Source: Capitulum mitella
Taxonomy: Eukaryota; Arthropoda; Thecostraca; Pollicipedomorpha; Pollicipedidae
Direction of reading: 5' to 3'
Assembly: GCA_030062745.1 (NCBI GenBank)
Contig: CP099848.1
Coordinates: 2,323,501-2,387,500 of the forward strand
DNA: 64,000 nt
The translations under genes were made by a program, and so were the position numbers. The notes under the pieces are model-generated. The model saw only the letters and a program-made list of their open reading frames with translations, ran no database searches and was not told the DNA's origin. Every line of letters begins with the position of its first letter. Within the stretch, counting starts at the first letter, position 1. Shown piece after piece: positions 48,407 to 60,859 of the stretch.

Positions 48407-51400
48407 CTAGGAGGCGGGCAGCAGCGGCTCTTGTATCAGGCGCCGGAAGTTCAGACCGGACCGGCGAAACGTGGCGTACTGGCGCGCGTCCAGCAGGTCG
48501 ATCACTGAAACACAGGCGGCGCCGCCGGGACACGGTTAGTGGGAACGGAACGTGGCCCGCAGTGACGCCGCGCTGGCCTCAGCGTGATGAAACAGTCAGG
48601 ACGTACCGGCAACAGACCGCGGCAGCATTGCGAAGCCAGGATTTCCGGAACACCTCTCTTCATCGTTAAGCTAAATCGATTGAAAATAAAGGACATTTTA
48701 TCAACAGGGCCCAGTGAATCCTAAAACGACCATAAAATTCTGCCAAAGCGGTCCACTGACCCCCCCCCCCCGACACCACCCGACCCTGCACCGTCTGGCA
48801 TCTCTGACTCGAGGATCATGCGCGACAATACGGCTCGGTCTGCGTCGGCGACCTCTGACCGGCGACCTCTGACCTCTGACCTCTGCGGACCCTCCCGGTC
48901 GATCCGAAACTGTCGTCCGGCGACCAGCGATGCGTCGACCTCTGCGGACCTGCCCGCTCAGACCACGGTCCGCCGACCGGTAACGCCCCACCGACGGGCC
49001 GCTTACCCTCGACGTCGGCGTCGAAGCCGGTGGGCAGCTGGCCGTCGACGTCGCTGTGCACGGCGATCCGCACCTCGCCCCGGGCGAACACCAGGTGCGG
49101 CCGCGTGCCGCTCTGAGGGGAGGGATCGCCGCTCAGTGGTCTCGTCGAGACTCCCGTCCGCAGCTGGCAGGGCCTCGCGCGCGGCCAGCGACGCCGAGCA
49201 GCTGTCGTTGCTCTTGTTGCAATGTAGGGGGCGGATCGTCGGTATGTGACTAGCACTAGCTCAGTCCAATGCGCTGACCAGTTCGGGGAGTGGCGGGCTT
49301 GTTTACCCATCGTCCTTAAAATGATGCGGAGCCTCGTCTGCTCCGAACCGGCGAGACCTGCAGCGAGATGGCTAATCTGCACGGCCTGGATGCCAGTTGT
49401 CTGACCTCTACTGACCTGTCTGACCCTGTCGCCGCACCAGCGGGCCTCGAAGCCGTCGTTCTCGCGCTCCACCTCGATGTAGGCGCCCGTGCAGTCGACG
49501 GTCAGCGGCGCGCTCAGGTTGTGGAGCGTCACCAGCAGGTACAGGTGCGACTCCGTCTGACGACACACGTGATGTCATCGGCGCCGGCAGTGCTCCGAGG
49601 TTCCGGCATTTTTGGTGAGGTTAAGTCTCATCACCGTACGACAGAAATGAGTGGAACGAATCCCATCGGCCTGGTCGCTAACACAGACTGCTTCGATGTC
49701 CACGCACTTGCAGATAGCAGCTAAGGCTCCCGAGCTCTGCGACGATATTGTTTTCAAACCGGGGACAGACTCTCAAAGTTTTCGCTGGTGCTTTCAAATG
49801 CAAACGACGTCATCAGGCGCCTCATCTTTGACTTGGAGCATGTTTTGGGGAGCAATTTTGACCGCTTGCTCCGTGAGCTCTAGGAGCTCCGCCACAGGTC
49901 AAACGCTGGGAAGGGACATCGAGGTTCTTGGACTTTTTTATGCAACACACGTGACATAATGTTACATTCTGCCAAAGGCGTATGTAGCGTGCTCCCACAT
50001 TCTCCACCTGGAGGATCCCTGCATATAATGGAGTCCGTGTTTGTCATAAGCGTGGGAAACAGGGAGAGGGTGAGGAGTGTTGGAGATTTTGGCACTGCCG
50101 TGAACTCTGGGAAATTTTTCTTTTGTAGTGTTAATCAACAGATGCTCAGAAAACAAGTCGCCTCTTGCCTACCAAAATCATGCAGCCATATAGGTAACTG
50201 TGAAATATCGTTAAACGTCTCCAGTTTCGTAATCAGCTTAACGCAAAAGACCCTCCACCTCCAAATTTCCTATCCTCGAAGATGCCGACACTCCAGTCGC
50301 TGGCCTGCCCTCACCTCTATCTGCCACTCGCAGCTGACCGGCGCCGACCTGACGTCACGGACTGGTCTGGCGTCACGCAAACTCCTCGGCTGAGGGCGGC
50401 CGTGCAGCAGTGACGATGCGAACGGATAGGGCTGCGACTTGATGAACCTGAGGGTCAGAGTTAATGAACCTGAGGCTGCGACTTGATGAATCTGAGGGTT
50501 AGAAAAACAGATGGTTTGCCTTGCTTGTCGACTCGAGCCATTTTGTGGGCCATATAGCAATTTTGTAATCCAAGCAATTACGACGTGCCCAAAGACGGGC
50601 TACTAAGTTTCTTTCAGTTCTTCGGTGATTCACCATCTACAATGCATTGATGGCAATAGCACATTTCAGTGGATTTAATTACACGGCTGGGGCCACTCCA
50701 AAAATACGGACCTGATTCTTGATTGTTAACTCTCCAAACCGCCAGTTCCGAAAGTCATTCCGGTCTTACCGGAATAGGTGATCATCCAGGTGTCTGAGGC
50801 TCTTCCGCGCGTCGACACCGATGGGTTTGACCGGCTTGATCGGGTTCGGCGTGACGCTGATGTAGTCCGGCAGAGGCCGACCTCCCACGGCGCCGCCTGA
50901 CGGCCGATAGGCGTCACCCCCTCTGTGCCGGAAGATGTCGCCGCGGTCGCCCTGCGGCAGAAAGGTCGGCCTGGGCCGCCCGCCGCGTCTGAACTGGCCC
51001 GGGAAGTAGACGAGGCCCTGCGGCCAGGCCGGGCGGGGCCGGGGACGGGGGACCGGCCCGGGTCCCGGCGGCTGCCGCCAGCTGGGGAAGGGCGGAGGAG
51101 GCCCGTCCGGCGCCGCGCCGCCGCCAGAGGGCCAGAGCGGGCCGGCCGGGGCGCTCGCCGACGGGATCGGAGGGCCGTGGCCGGCGAACCCGGTCCAGAC
51201 CGGCTCGACCGGCGTCACGGCATGGTTGGGGCCGTTGTGCGTCTGAATAAAGCGGTACGCGCCGTTTGGCACGGCGCCCCTGTCGGGGTTTGCGCCGGTC
51301 GCTTCGTCTTCTGCCCTGGAAGGCGCCAGGTCGTCTGTCTGGCCACCCGCCTTCGCCGCTTCCAAGGCAGCATCTTCTGCCGCTGACTCTGCGACCTGCC

Positions 51401-52718
51401 CGGACCCCTCCAGGGCCGGGTCGTCCGTGAGTTGCTCCGTCCCGGACGCGTCTGCGGCGGCCTGATGCAGCGCCGGGCCGGCTCCGGAGCGCTCGGGGGA
51501 GCCGCCAGACTCCGCCTGCTCTAGCTCCGGCGGCGGGCCGGACCCGCTGCCCGCCTCCTCGCCGTCCGGTGCGTCCTCAGGGACGGCCCGGCCGTCGCCG
51601 TCCGCCCCGGCGACCGCCAGCAGCCGGTCCCGCTCCGGTGCCTCTGCGACGGCGGCCGGCGGCGGGGCGGCCACCACGCCGCGGCGCTCGCTGGCGCTGG
51701 CCGCCAGGTCGCCGTCGCCGGCCCGGTCCGCCTGCAGCGACGACAGCAGCTGCTGGACGGAGCCGGTCGTCTGCACCAGCGGCAGCAGCTCGTCGCTGTC
51801 CAGGCCGTCCGCCTCCTGGTGGTCGCCGATGACCAGCGTCTGGATGCGCTCCACCACCGAGGCGAGGTCGGCCGGCGACGGCGCGAGCGGCGCGGCCGCC
51901 GTGGGGTCGGCGCCGCTGCCCTCCACGCCGTCCAAGCCGCCGTCCATCTGAAGCTCACCGGAACCCTCTAAGTCGAACGTCGTCAGGTCGACCGTGGCGC
52001 TGAGGTCGCCGTCGCCGGCGACGGTTTCGACGTTGAGCAAGATGCTGTCGCCGTCAAACTGGATGTCGCCGGACCCCTGTGCTTTGTCAATTTCGTCATC
52101 GACTTCAGATGTGGACTGCGTTTGATCAGAACTGGCCTCAGACCCCTGAATCTCTTCTACCGCTATCATCGCATCGGAGGGACCAGCAGACGAAGCTTCG
52201 CCCTTGCTCTTGAGCACTTCATCACTGTCTGCTCCTCCGCCGTCCTGTCCTGCCGTTTCCGGCGCCACTGGCTCGGCTCCTCCCTCGCCGCCCTCTCCGG
52301 CCGGGTCGCCGTCGAGCTGGGACGCCGCGCCGCCGGCGGCGCCGTCCGAGAGCGGCGGCTCGTCCTGCGGCGCCAGCGGCAGCACGATGTGCGGCTGCTG
52401 GTCGTACAGCGGCGGCGGCGTCTGCGACTCCAGATCGCCGGCCGTCACGATCAGCGGCGTCGCCTCCTCGTCGGCGGGCGCCGTCGGTCGCGGCCCCTCC
52501 GTCTCCTCCGCCCTCCTGCTGCTCTGCGCCGGCGTCCCCGGGCCCGGGCCCGCCCTCGGCCGCCGGCTGCGGGCCGTCCCCGCTGCCCGGCTCGAGCTGG
52601 TCGGCCGGCGGCGGCGGCGGCGCGGAGCCGGCGTCGCTCCAGTAACTGACGCGCCGCTTCTCGCCCTTCTGCACGAACAGGACGGTCGGCTGCGGGCCGC
52701 ATTCGGCGCCGGCACTCC
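48407..52718 (-). CDS. Secreted acidic, SG-rich protein with C-terminal CUB domain (5' exon not located); frame break
   Basis: Minus-strand exons are 52718-50770, 50348-50315, 49556-49416, 49112-49007 and 48504-48407, in consistent phase, ending EPLLPAS and a stop. The large first listed exon starts GAECGPQPTVLFVQKGEKRR, then a long acidic, Pro/Gly/Ala-rich, low-complexity region with many Ser-Gly dipeptides beside Asp/Glu (AQGSGDIQFDGD, LEGSGELQMDGG, VEGSGADP, LEGSGQ), a Pro-rich part and DYISVTPNPIKPVKPIGVDA. Exons 2-4 make a CUB-like domain: SCEWQIE, LTVDCTGAYIEVE, FEARWCG, then RPHLVFARGEVRIAVHSD and GFDADVE. Three of the four usual CUB cysteines are visible. The reading frame moves forward one base at about 52560-52480 in G/C-run sequence. 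Acidic SG sites suggest glycosaminoglycan attachment, so it may be a proteoglycan core; this is inference. The first exon with signal peptide lies upstream (possibly 60839-60763). Confidence 0.75.
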
Positions 52719-54480
52719 CTGCAACACGTGGATTCACGCCCGTCACGTCACGGGGACGGGCACACACGGCGTCACGTCCGTCGCGGGGGAGAACGAAGGT
52801 GCTGCTACAGCTGGTGTGACGAGTACTTGGCTGGCAGGGCCATGAAATGTGACAAAGTCCTCAAGTGGCAGGGTAGCTAACCAGAAAAAATGGGAAGGCG
52901 TCTAGGTGAAATCTGTTGTCGTGGGAAGACAGCGTTTTGATTTTGATAGACTTGGTTTACCTGCATCATTTGACGTTCAGTTTTGCACTGATACACCTTC
53001 GTTCTCAAGGTCTCAAAGTTGGATCCTTTTCATAATAGCTGTTGAGACGAGGAAGTGAAATATGCCATTGCCGTTGGAATCTAACAGCTCGAGATCTTCC
53101 GATAGCGATAAGAATACTCATGTTTGATCCCAAGCCTTCGGACAACCATTAGAATTCCGGCACCCGCCGGATTGTTAACCAACACAATGCCGCCACTCAG
53201 TACCGTGCGGTACGGATGAAACCCTGCACGGCATGTCTGTTGTTTAGGAGCCAACAGTCTAATTGTCAGGGTAATTGCCAGTTGAGATTGCAAATACAGT
53301 TTCAGAGGAATGCTGGTTACATGGTGGAATAAATCTCTTTTACAGTGACACCCACTCATTTTCGTTGCGATAATTGCACCCGTAAAAAGTGCCCTCCCCA
53401 AAATACATGAACCGTCAGACAAGCAAGAAAACGTAACTCACAGCCGGTTAGTGTCAAGGAATAAGCCACAGGCCAGATGTTTATGAGCCGAACAAAAGGT
53501 TGATTTCCCGAAATCGTAGCGATACATTGAAGTGCTAAGTGTGATGAGGACAAGCCTGAAAAATTGGATCACGATATGTTAAGTCGCCAGTACGAGTAAA
53601 GATTCATCCTCTGGGCCGTTAGAAGAACAGAAAGGTGATGTAGTAGCGATGGAGGGGTCCGAACTGAACCGAAGCTGAGCTGTTCTCCACACCTCGCTCC
53701 GCGCAGCCAGCTCCAAGGGCACCGGAACCTGCCGCCGCAGCCGGTATGGACCATGTCCACGCCCGCTTGACCGCGGCAGCAGCAGGTCACCGACCCCGTG
53801 CCGGTCCTGCTCGGCGCCAGTTAGCGCTGCATACCGACCACGTGCCGCGCACCGCCCCCCGGCGGCCAAGGCCAGGGTCTGGTCGCCCCACTGGAGCGGC
53901 AGACGTTCGGCGAACGGCAGCTGTGTGCTCGGGCCCGCGAGGGCCCGAACCAGGCCGCTGGAGGGCCGACGTCCAGGCCCGGCCGCCGCCCGGGACTGCT
54001 GCCGTGCGTGGGTCCGGGCAAACAAAGACCGGGGCACACACAGCTGGCCCAGAGTCAAGTTCAGTCACCAGGCGAAATTCCTGCCTTCAGCATCGGGCAG
54101 TGCCAGAGCAGGTTTTTTTTTTGGGAGGAGTTCTGAGAACAGCTTCGACTGTGCGAACGACATATGGCTTCCTGTCAGAGGACAATTACCACTTACAGAG
54201 GAACGCGACCGCAACACTAAAGTCATTACCCTTGATAGGGAATCCCAGCCTCTAACAGAGAGGGCTGTGACCCCTAACAGAGAAGCGAGACCTTCAAGAG
54301 AACTGTCGCCTCTGACGGAAGCCTATGACCCTTAACAGTGGACAGTGATGTCCAGCGGAACGAGTACGGGTAGACTACTTGTGTCGGTGTCCATGGCCGC
54401 TCCGGACGGCTGCCAGGTGACGGCGAACGGGCAGGCTACCCCGCTATCGGCCGCCGTCTGCTGGGTCTGCCACCGTCTGT
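52719..54480. other. Intron or upstream region of the CUB gene
   Basis: The acceptor at 52720-52719 shows that the gene continues upstream, but I could not place its first exon here with confidence. The GC-rich section at about 53640-54060 is open in several frames without recognised domains. Confidence 0.4.
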
Positions 54481-55165
54481 TGTCATCTGCTACGGTGCAC
54501 TGTCCTTGTGTTGCCCGTTTGCTGCCCGTTTACCGCGCGTTTTCTGCCCGTGTTCTGCCCGTCTGCTGCCCGTCTACTGCCCGTCGGCTTCCCGTTTTCT
54601 GTCCGTTGCTGCCTTCTGCTGCCCCATTTACTGCTCTCTGCTGCGGTCCGGTGGCGTCCGTCGATGCCCTTCGCCGTCTGCATTTCGCTCGAGTGTCGTC
54701 TTTATCTCTGGCGCGCACGTCTCTACAGCGGTCTGCCTGCCCATCTGCCTGTATGTCTGTCCATCCTTCTGTCCTGCCTGTCTGTCTGTCCGTCTGGCTG
54801 TCTGTCTGCTGTCTTTTATCTGCCTGCTGTCTGTCCGTTTGTCTGCCCGTCTGTGTGTCTGTCTACCTGTCGGTCGGTCTGTTCGTCTCTCTGACCGTCC
54901 GTCCGCCTGTCTGTTGGCTCGTCCGTCTGTCTGCCTGCTCATCAGACTTCTGTCTGTGTATCTGTCTGCTCGTCTGGTTGTTGTTACATCCGTCATTATG
55001 TCAGTCATTCCGTTTTTCCGTCTGTCTATTCCTCATTCTGTCATGTTTGTCAATCTATCTGCCAGTTTCTCCGCCAGTTTGTCTGTGTACCTCTCTGTCC
55101 GTTTGCCTTTCTATCCGCCTGTCCGTCTGTCTGCTATTCTTTCCGTCCATCTGTGTGTTAGGTCT
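54480..55165 (+). repeat. Degenerate CCGTTTGCTGCC and (TCTG)n-type simple-sequence block
   Basis: 54490-54620 is a run of diverged GCCCGTCTGCTGCCCGT-type units. 54720-55160 is a long, decayed TCTG/TCCG tetranucleotide tract. The long plus-strand frames (over 280 codons) consist of Ser, Cys, Leu, Val and Pro in repeat-driven order and are not genes. Confidence 0.85.
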
Positions 55166-56620
55166 CTTTCTCTCTTTCTCTACCTTCCCTTCCTTTCACC
55201 GTTCTTATGCCTCGCTACCAGACAAGCGTGTGCCACCACCCCTGGACCCACTCGTCTCAGGCGGTGGATGAAGCCTTCTTTGATCCGCCTGAGACGGAGG
55301 GACGCCGCCGCAGCCGCGCATTCCAGCGACCTCCTGTACCCAATCATTGACCCCAGTGCGTAATTTATGGAACGACTCGGGCCCACGTGGGACGGCGCAC
55401 AAAAACGAGCATGCAGGGCGGGGTCGACCGGAGGACGATCCGAGAGCAGCGACCTCGGTCGGAGTCGCCGGAGCGGCGCGCCGACCGAACCGTGCCGCAC
55501 GCTCGTCCTCGCTGACGCGCCCAACGCTGGGGAGATTCTGACGGTCTGTCAGCTGCGCTGTCTTACTTGTAAAGGAGGTGCGCTTCATGACGGCTTCTGG
55601 CTTACGACAGTCTTGATCTCGAGGCAGAAGTTTTATGTTATCTAGCAATGCGAAATTAGACGTTATTGACAACGTTGCTTCCGAAGCAATTTCCGACGAC
55701 CAAACTCAAGAAGTAGAAGATGGATTTAAGGAAAATGAATTAGTAGAAAATAAGCCTGCTTTAATGAACTGCAGATGTTGTTGAGGATTATCTGCCGAAT
55801 GAAAGCTTTAAATACTCCGACGCTACCCAAACAATGCAGTTCAGTTCACTGGAACCCACACGCTATGGACTAAGCGGTGCTCTACTGCGCAGCCACGTGC
55901 CTGCCAGCCGCACGCAATCTCATCCTCTGGCTTACGATAATCTCATCGTTCAGGGGTGGTCGCTTTGTGCAAAGGCTTTGGAGTTTCAAGACTAGGTGCC
56001 CAACAACCTAACCTCCCCCAAATGTGAATCTTTGAAAGGATTTAGGCCACCTTATCTTGATCGAAGGCAATTTTCCAGTTTTCCCGTAATTTGTTTGCAT
56101 GTATTCTCCAAAGGGAACATGTGTGCATATGCACACATATGCACATATATGCGTGCATATCATTCTGTAATATGCAAGAAAACGTTGGGAGGGCTTCCAT
56201 GAACATCGGAGGAGCCCAAGTCCCTTCAACAGGATACAGAACGACACCCTCGGGCTCGTTCACATTCGTGACTCGGACTCGGAGGCGAACACGGTGGTCA
56301 GCGCTCGCGGTAAGCGCCTCTGACTCGACCGGGCGGTCCTGTGGTCTTTTGAATATTCCAGAACGGCGGCAGGCCCGGCGGACGGAGCATGCCTGGGCTG
56401 AAGGCCGTTAAAAACAGGGATGTTTAAGGACATTGCTTATGGATTTCAAGCTGACGAGGATGTGATCTGGTGTAAGTGTAAAGTTTGCATGAGCGAGAAA
56501 ATAAGCTGTCAAAGCTGGGGAGAAAGCACTAAGCAGCTTGGGGCAGGAATGGGCTTACTCCATTTTTCAATACTAGACAGTTTTCGGTTGGCCCTGCAAA
56601 GCCAATTTTCCCTGAACTGA
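55166..56620. other. Gene-free stretch
   Basis: No gene recognised. A GC-rich part at 55205-55520 is open on both strands without a domain. A small TGCATATG/ATGCACAT-rich microsatellite-like patch lies at about 56123-56162. Confidence 0.45.
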
Positions 56621-56624
56621 CTGC

Positions 56625-56925
56625 CAGTTGTATCACCACAGCTGACTCCCAGCTGTACCTCCACAGCTGACCTGAACAGACTCCTAGCTGTACCACCTCA
56701 GCTGACCTGAAGTAACTTCCAGCTGCACCATCAACGCTGACCTGTGCTGACCCCAGCCGTACCACCACAGCTGACCTGAACAGACTCCTAGCTGTACCAC
56801 CTCAGATGACCTGAAGTGACTCCTAGCTGTACCACCACAGCTGACCTGTGCTGACCCCAGCTGCACCGCCACAGCTGACTCCCAGCTGTACCACCACTGC
56901 TGACCTCAGGTGACTTCTACCTGCA
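56625..56925 (-). repeat. AGCTGTACCACCACAGCTGACCT minisatellite
   Basis: Roughly nine diverged copies of a unit near 33 bases, of the form AGCTGTACCACCACAGCTGA followed by CCTGAAGTGACTCCT. Minus-strand open frames across it are repetitive (WYSWGSAQVS-like) and not a gene. Confidence 0.85.
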
Positions 56926-59839
56926 CTAGACATCCGGTCGCCTGCTGTGAGCCACAGTCAAACAATCGTCATTATCGCACAGACTTCCACAATCAGAATT
57001 AAATGGCGACGGCCCCGCCCGTCCAGCGAGACTGACCCGTAACCGGGGTCGACGACCTCGGCACCGGCCGCCGTCGGCCACCTCTCCAGCCGCTTATAAA
57101 CAATTACGAATACCTCCGGTGTCGCCGGTCGGCCTTGGCCTCGCCGGTTTACGACCGTGATCCGGTAATTGTCCAGCTCGGCCGGCGCCGGCGTGCGAAG
57201 CCCTCGGCCAACAAAGAGGCCTCCGACAACCTCAGCGTGCCCTAACCCAGCGCCGCCGCCGCCGCCGCCGCGGTGGCAGACGTCCGCCGCCGCAGGACGG
57301 TCTGTGAATACCGCGCAGACGGCCTTCCCAGGGACACTGCTGCAGGAACGTGGGAGTGACGCACCTGAGCCCGACGCTGAGCCTGCCCGCGTACTGCAGG
57401 CAGCGGACCTGATAGGTGGACCAGCCAGGGGCTTATCAGCTTCATTTAGAGAAATAGACTGTATAGCAGTGAATAGCCTCTTCTCAGGCTGGACGAGTAC
57501 CATGAAGTTCCAGGTTGGCCAAACCGAAATATGTTTTCTGCCCCGCACAGCTTTCACGTGGCTGTGATCCAACCTCACGGCTCTTCTAGCTGGCGCAGCC
57601 CATTCTATCAAATTCCATGGTTTTGCTATCTTCCTCATGCATTTCTAAATCATGCCCCTTGAATGCTGCCATCTATCAACCCTTGTAAGATGCTTACATT
57701 CCTGTTACATACAACTCTTTCTGGCCATCTCTACCCGGAGGCTACAGCAAAGCCCAGCCCTCTGGCCCGCTTTGCAGCCTTGCCACTTCGTCAGCTGTTT
57801 TTTTCTCTCCAAACGGCCTTGTCCGTCCTTCCCTTGTCCGGCCCGGCGTGGAACCCCCGGTACAGCCCACCGACGCCGGCCAGAGCGGCGCGCTGCCGTT
57901 TTTGCGCACGTGCCAAGAGCTCGTTGACACGGCGCTTGAGCTCGTCCTACGTCCCGACCTTGCGACCTTCTCAAGGTCCTGGGAGCCGAAATTACGCGCC
58001 CGGCTAACAAGCGGCCATAATGCCGGCCGATGGACCGAGCCGTATCAGCCTCGGCGGCGGCCGGCCGGGACGCCGGCGTCCGTGGAGACGGTGACTCAGG
58101 CCTTTGTGGCCGCCGCCCCTGGCCGGTCGCCAGTGAGCGCCGACAAAAATTGCTACGGACGTCAATCCTTTCGGCTGTTCAGGGCGTTGTTTACTGAGGG
58201 CTCTCAAATGATTCCTAATGGTGTCCATGATTGAACAGGTCCATAGCATTACTAAATAGTGTCGCCGTAAATGATTTTGTCGCAGGCATCATTGCATATG
58301 ATTATCATCATCATTGTTTTATCGCACTGTATCACTGGCATTTGCGGCGCGTTATCGTGCAAGCTCTTTTGTCCAAATAACCATTCTAAAAGAGCTGTTT
58401 TCGCTCTTAGACCTTTTCTTATACTGCATGTTCTTGAACCGCTCAGTAATGACAGGGACAATGTCATGAGCGCGCATGACGTTGAAACTTGGAATTCGTC
58501 GGGAGCAAAATACGGAAAAAGAACGCTAAGTATTTCTTTACTATGCACTTCTTTTACGTACTCTGTACCGAGAAATGCATGTCATGGAAAGAAAAAAACG
58601 TGCCAAGCGTGATTTCAGGATCTGCTTCCAAAGCTGAAGTGAAACACAGTAGGCCGCGCTCGTCAAGCGCCCCACAACGCGCTAATTTATTCCGTCTATG
58701 ATAGTCCCACTGGTTTATGCCGGCAATGCATATAATATTCTAATATAATGTAAATTGAGGCCAAAGCTCTCAGACTTAATTGTCAAAGGATATGATGCTC
58801 CGGCAAGCTGGGAGCTATTACGTCCTCCTCTGCCTGGCAGCAATCCCAGGTGATACAAGGATAGCAAATACCAAACCATGGCAGCAATACATGCGCATTT
58901 GCTATGGATCAGGAAAACTGCCCTATCATAGTTCAGACAGTTGGAAACTGTAATGGACTTCATGGAGTGCATGCTTAGGGAAAACAAAAAGGAAAACAAA
59001 AGGGAAAAAAGTGTTGTTTGCGCCACTGATTTATCGAGCAAATACAAGAGACGCTAGTATAGTGCGGTAAGTTTACATCTGTCGTCTTGACAACGGACGC
59101 GAGTTGACAGTTCAGGCCCTATATTATTTTGATCGTAGGTTACTTTCCAGTAACACAGCCTCACCAACATCTTGTAACGAGCATTATTGGTAATGAAACT
59201 TTATACAAGGCGCTAAATCTTCCCCCATATATATCAGAAACGCAATGTCGTTTTAGAAATTGCAGAAATTTAAGTGAGAAAAGAGATCTGAGTAAATTTC
59301 TCACTTCATTTTTCCACAGATGTTCATGGCTGCATTACTTTATCGGCAGCTCAAGTTTTGATACAATAACGTTCTTTCTGTATCATTTTGTCTTGCCATG
59401 ACAGATTCTTTCATACTTTTACAGAATCAGCAGAACAGATACTACTTTATATGCACGTAAAAACAGCCGTATTTACTCGTTTCCATGTGATCCAGGGTGT
59501 TGTCATGCCCTTGAATACAACTGTAGCAGATACGGCTCTTGACGTCCCTTTAATATGTAGCAGACTGGAACATTTCTCCCAGCCCTGAACATGCATTTCA
59601 TCTAGTGTATGACCTGCAACTGTCATGTGCCATTGCCCTCTTAACATATTCGCAGAAAGCAAGTTTTTGTAGAAGCCTTTGCGAATGAAGCCATCATTAA
59701 ATGGTCCCACTAGATCAGCGTCAATATCCCAAAAACAAAGCTTCTCCGTTTTAAGATGACCAATGGATAAAATACGAGCAAAACGTCAAAACAAATGGGC
59801 AAAAACCAGACTTGTGCTTGATTCCACTTAAGGGAGAAG
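56926..59839. other. Gene-free stretch with an unassigned GC-rich open frame
   Basis: A minus-strand frame of about 226 codons at 57638-56958 is open through GC-rich DNA. Its C-terminal part (ELDNYRITVVNRRGQG, then VFVIVYKRLERWP) looks somewhat protein-like, but I recognise no domain and no splice-site support. Other frames are short. Confidence 0.3.
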
Positions 59840-60135
59840 CGATTCGGAATCCAACTCATGGCTTGCTGAATCGACTCTGATTCTGAGTCTTCGCGGCTTC
59901 CCAGAACTGAACCGATTCTGATTGCGATTCAAAATAAAATGAGTCGATTCCAAAATCAATTGCACTGAGATCAGTTACAATCGATTGAACCAATGGGAAT
60001 CTATTCCAGTTCTGATTTCATAGGCAACCTTGTGATTCAACACCGACTCTGATTCCGGCACTTGTCAGTGGAACTGATTCCGAACATGACTCTGACGGGA
60101 ACGAAATCGATTCTAGGGTGGATTCTGATGCTGAT
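59840..60135. repeat. GATTCTGATTC-type degenerate simple sequence
   Basis: About 300 bases are enriched in GATTC/GAATC and TCGATTC hexamer-like units in both orientations. Very diverged, with no fixed period. Confidence 0.6.
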
Positions 60136-60762
60136 GGAATCGAACATTAGTCTGGTAAAATTAGATGCCGATGGCAGTCGGGGTATTTGAAATGGCCTTC
60201 AAAAGGCGTGCATGGAGACATATCCGAAATAAGCTCGTTTTCTAAGTGTATTGAGATAAAACCAATAAAATCTCTCTGCTGGCTGTGCTCATTCAACAGC
60301 ACGGCGCCTTCATTTCAATCATGAAACCAAATGGGGTCCCATTCCGCAAACTTTATGCAGGTTCTCAGGTTTCTGCAGTGGTTTCGTGGCGGTGCGGCGC
60401 GCAGTACGGAATGAATTCAAGAATCAAGAGGAAGCCGTGTCAGTGGGGACGCTGAACAGGCACTGATGGGATCGAGACACTGGGCCACATAAACATTCTG
60501 GGGAGTCTTAGCTGTCGAAAGGATTGTGAGTGCGCTAATCCATCTGAGAAGATGGGAATATGCCGACTCTATGTAACGTGCAACGTCTGCCGTAGATTAG
60601 GATGCTATAGGCCTGTCAGAAAAGACCAAGAGGGTTCACCCCCACCTGCGTGGCATCACAATGACCTGTCGGTGGTCCATTGGCCTATTTGGGCGCATTG
60701 CTCGTGTAGGAATGCAGTACAATGGGACGTCACACAGGCTACCTGCAGCAGCCCGCGCTGAC

Positions 60763-60839
60763 CTGTCGGAGCCGTGCTGACGGCGAAGAGGACGACCAGA
60801 AGCAGCAGCGCCGCCTCGACGGACCACGGCGGCCTCCAT
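60763..60839 (-). CDS. Candidate signal-peptide exon, possibly first exon of the CUB gene
   Basis: The segment ends at a donor ACAG|GTCAGC and in one frame encodes SVEAALLLLVVLFAVSTAPT, a strong signal-peptide core, ending with one base of a split codon. That phase matches the first mapped exon of the CUB gene at 52718. However, the ATG at 60839-60837 is out of frame with the hydrophobic core by one base, and a stop precedes it in the core's own frame. It would need the same kind of single-base correction as the CREG and CUB genes. The implied intron is about 8 kb. Confidence 0.28.
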
Positions 60840-60859
60840 GTCTTCCCTCAGTCGGCGAC

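Noticed and set aside
54345..55363. Plus-strand frames of 285-308 codons that look like a multi-pass membrane protein
   Set aside because: The residues follow a decayed TCTG/TCCG repeat; the apparent hydrophobicity is a product of simple sequence.
56958..57638. 226-codon minus-strand frame as a gene
   Set aside because: Parts look protein-like, but there is no recognised family, no supported splice sites and the DNA is GC-rich; kept only as a note.
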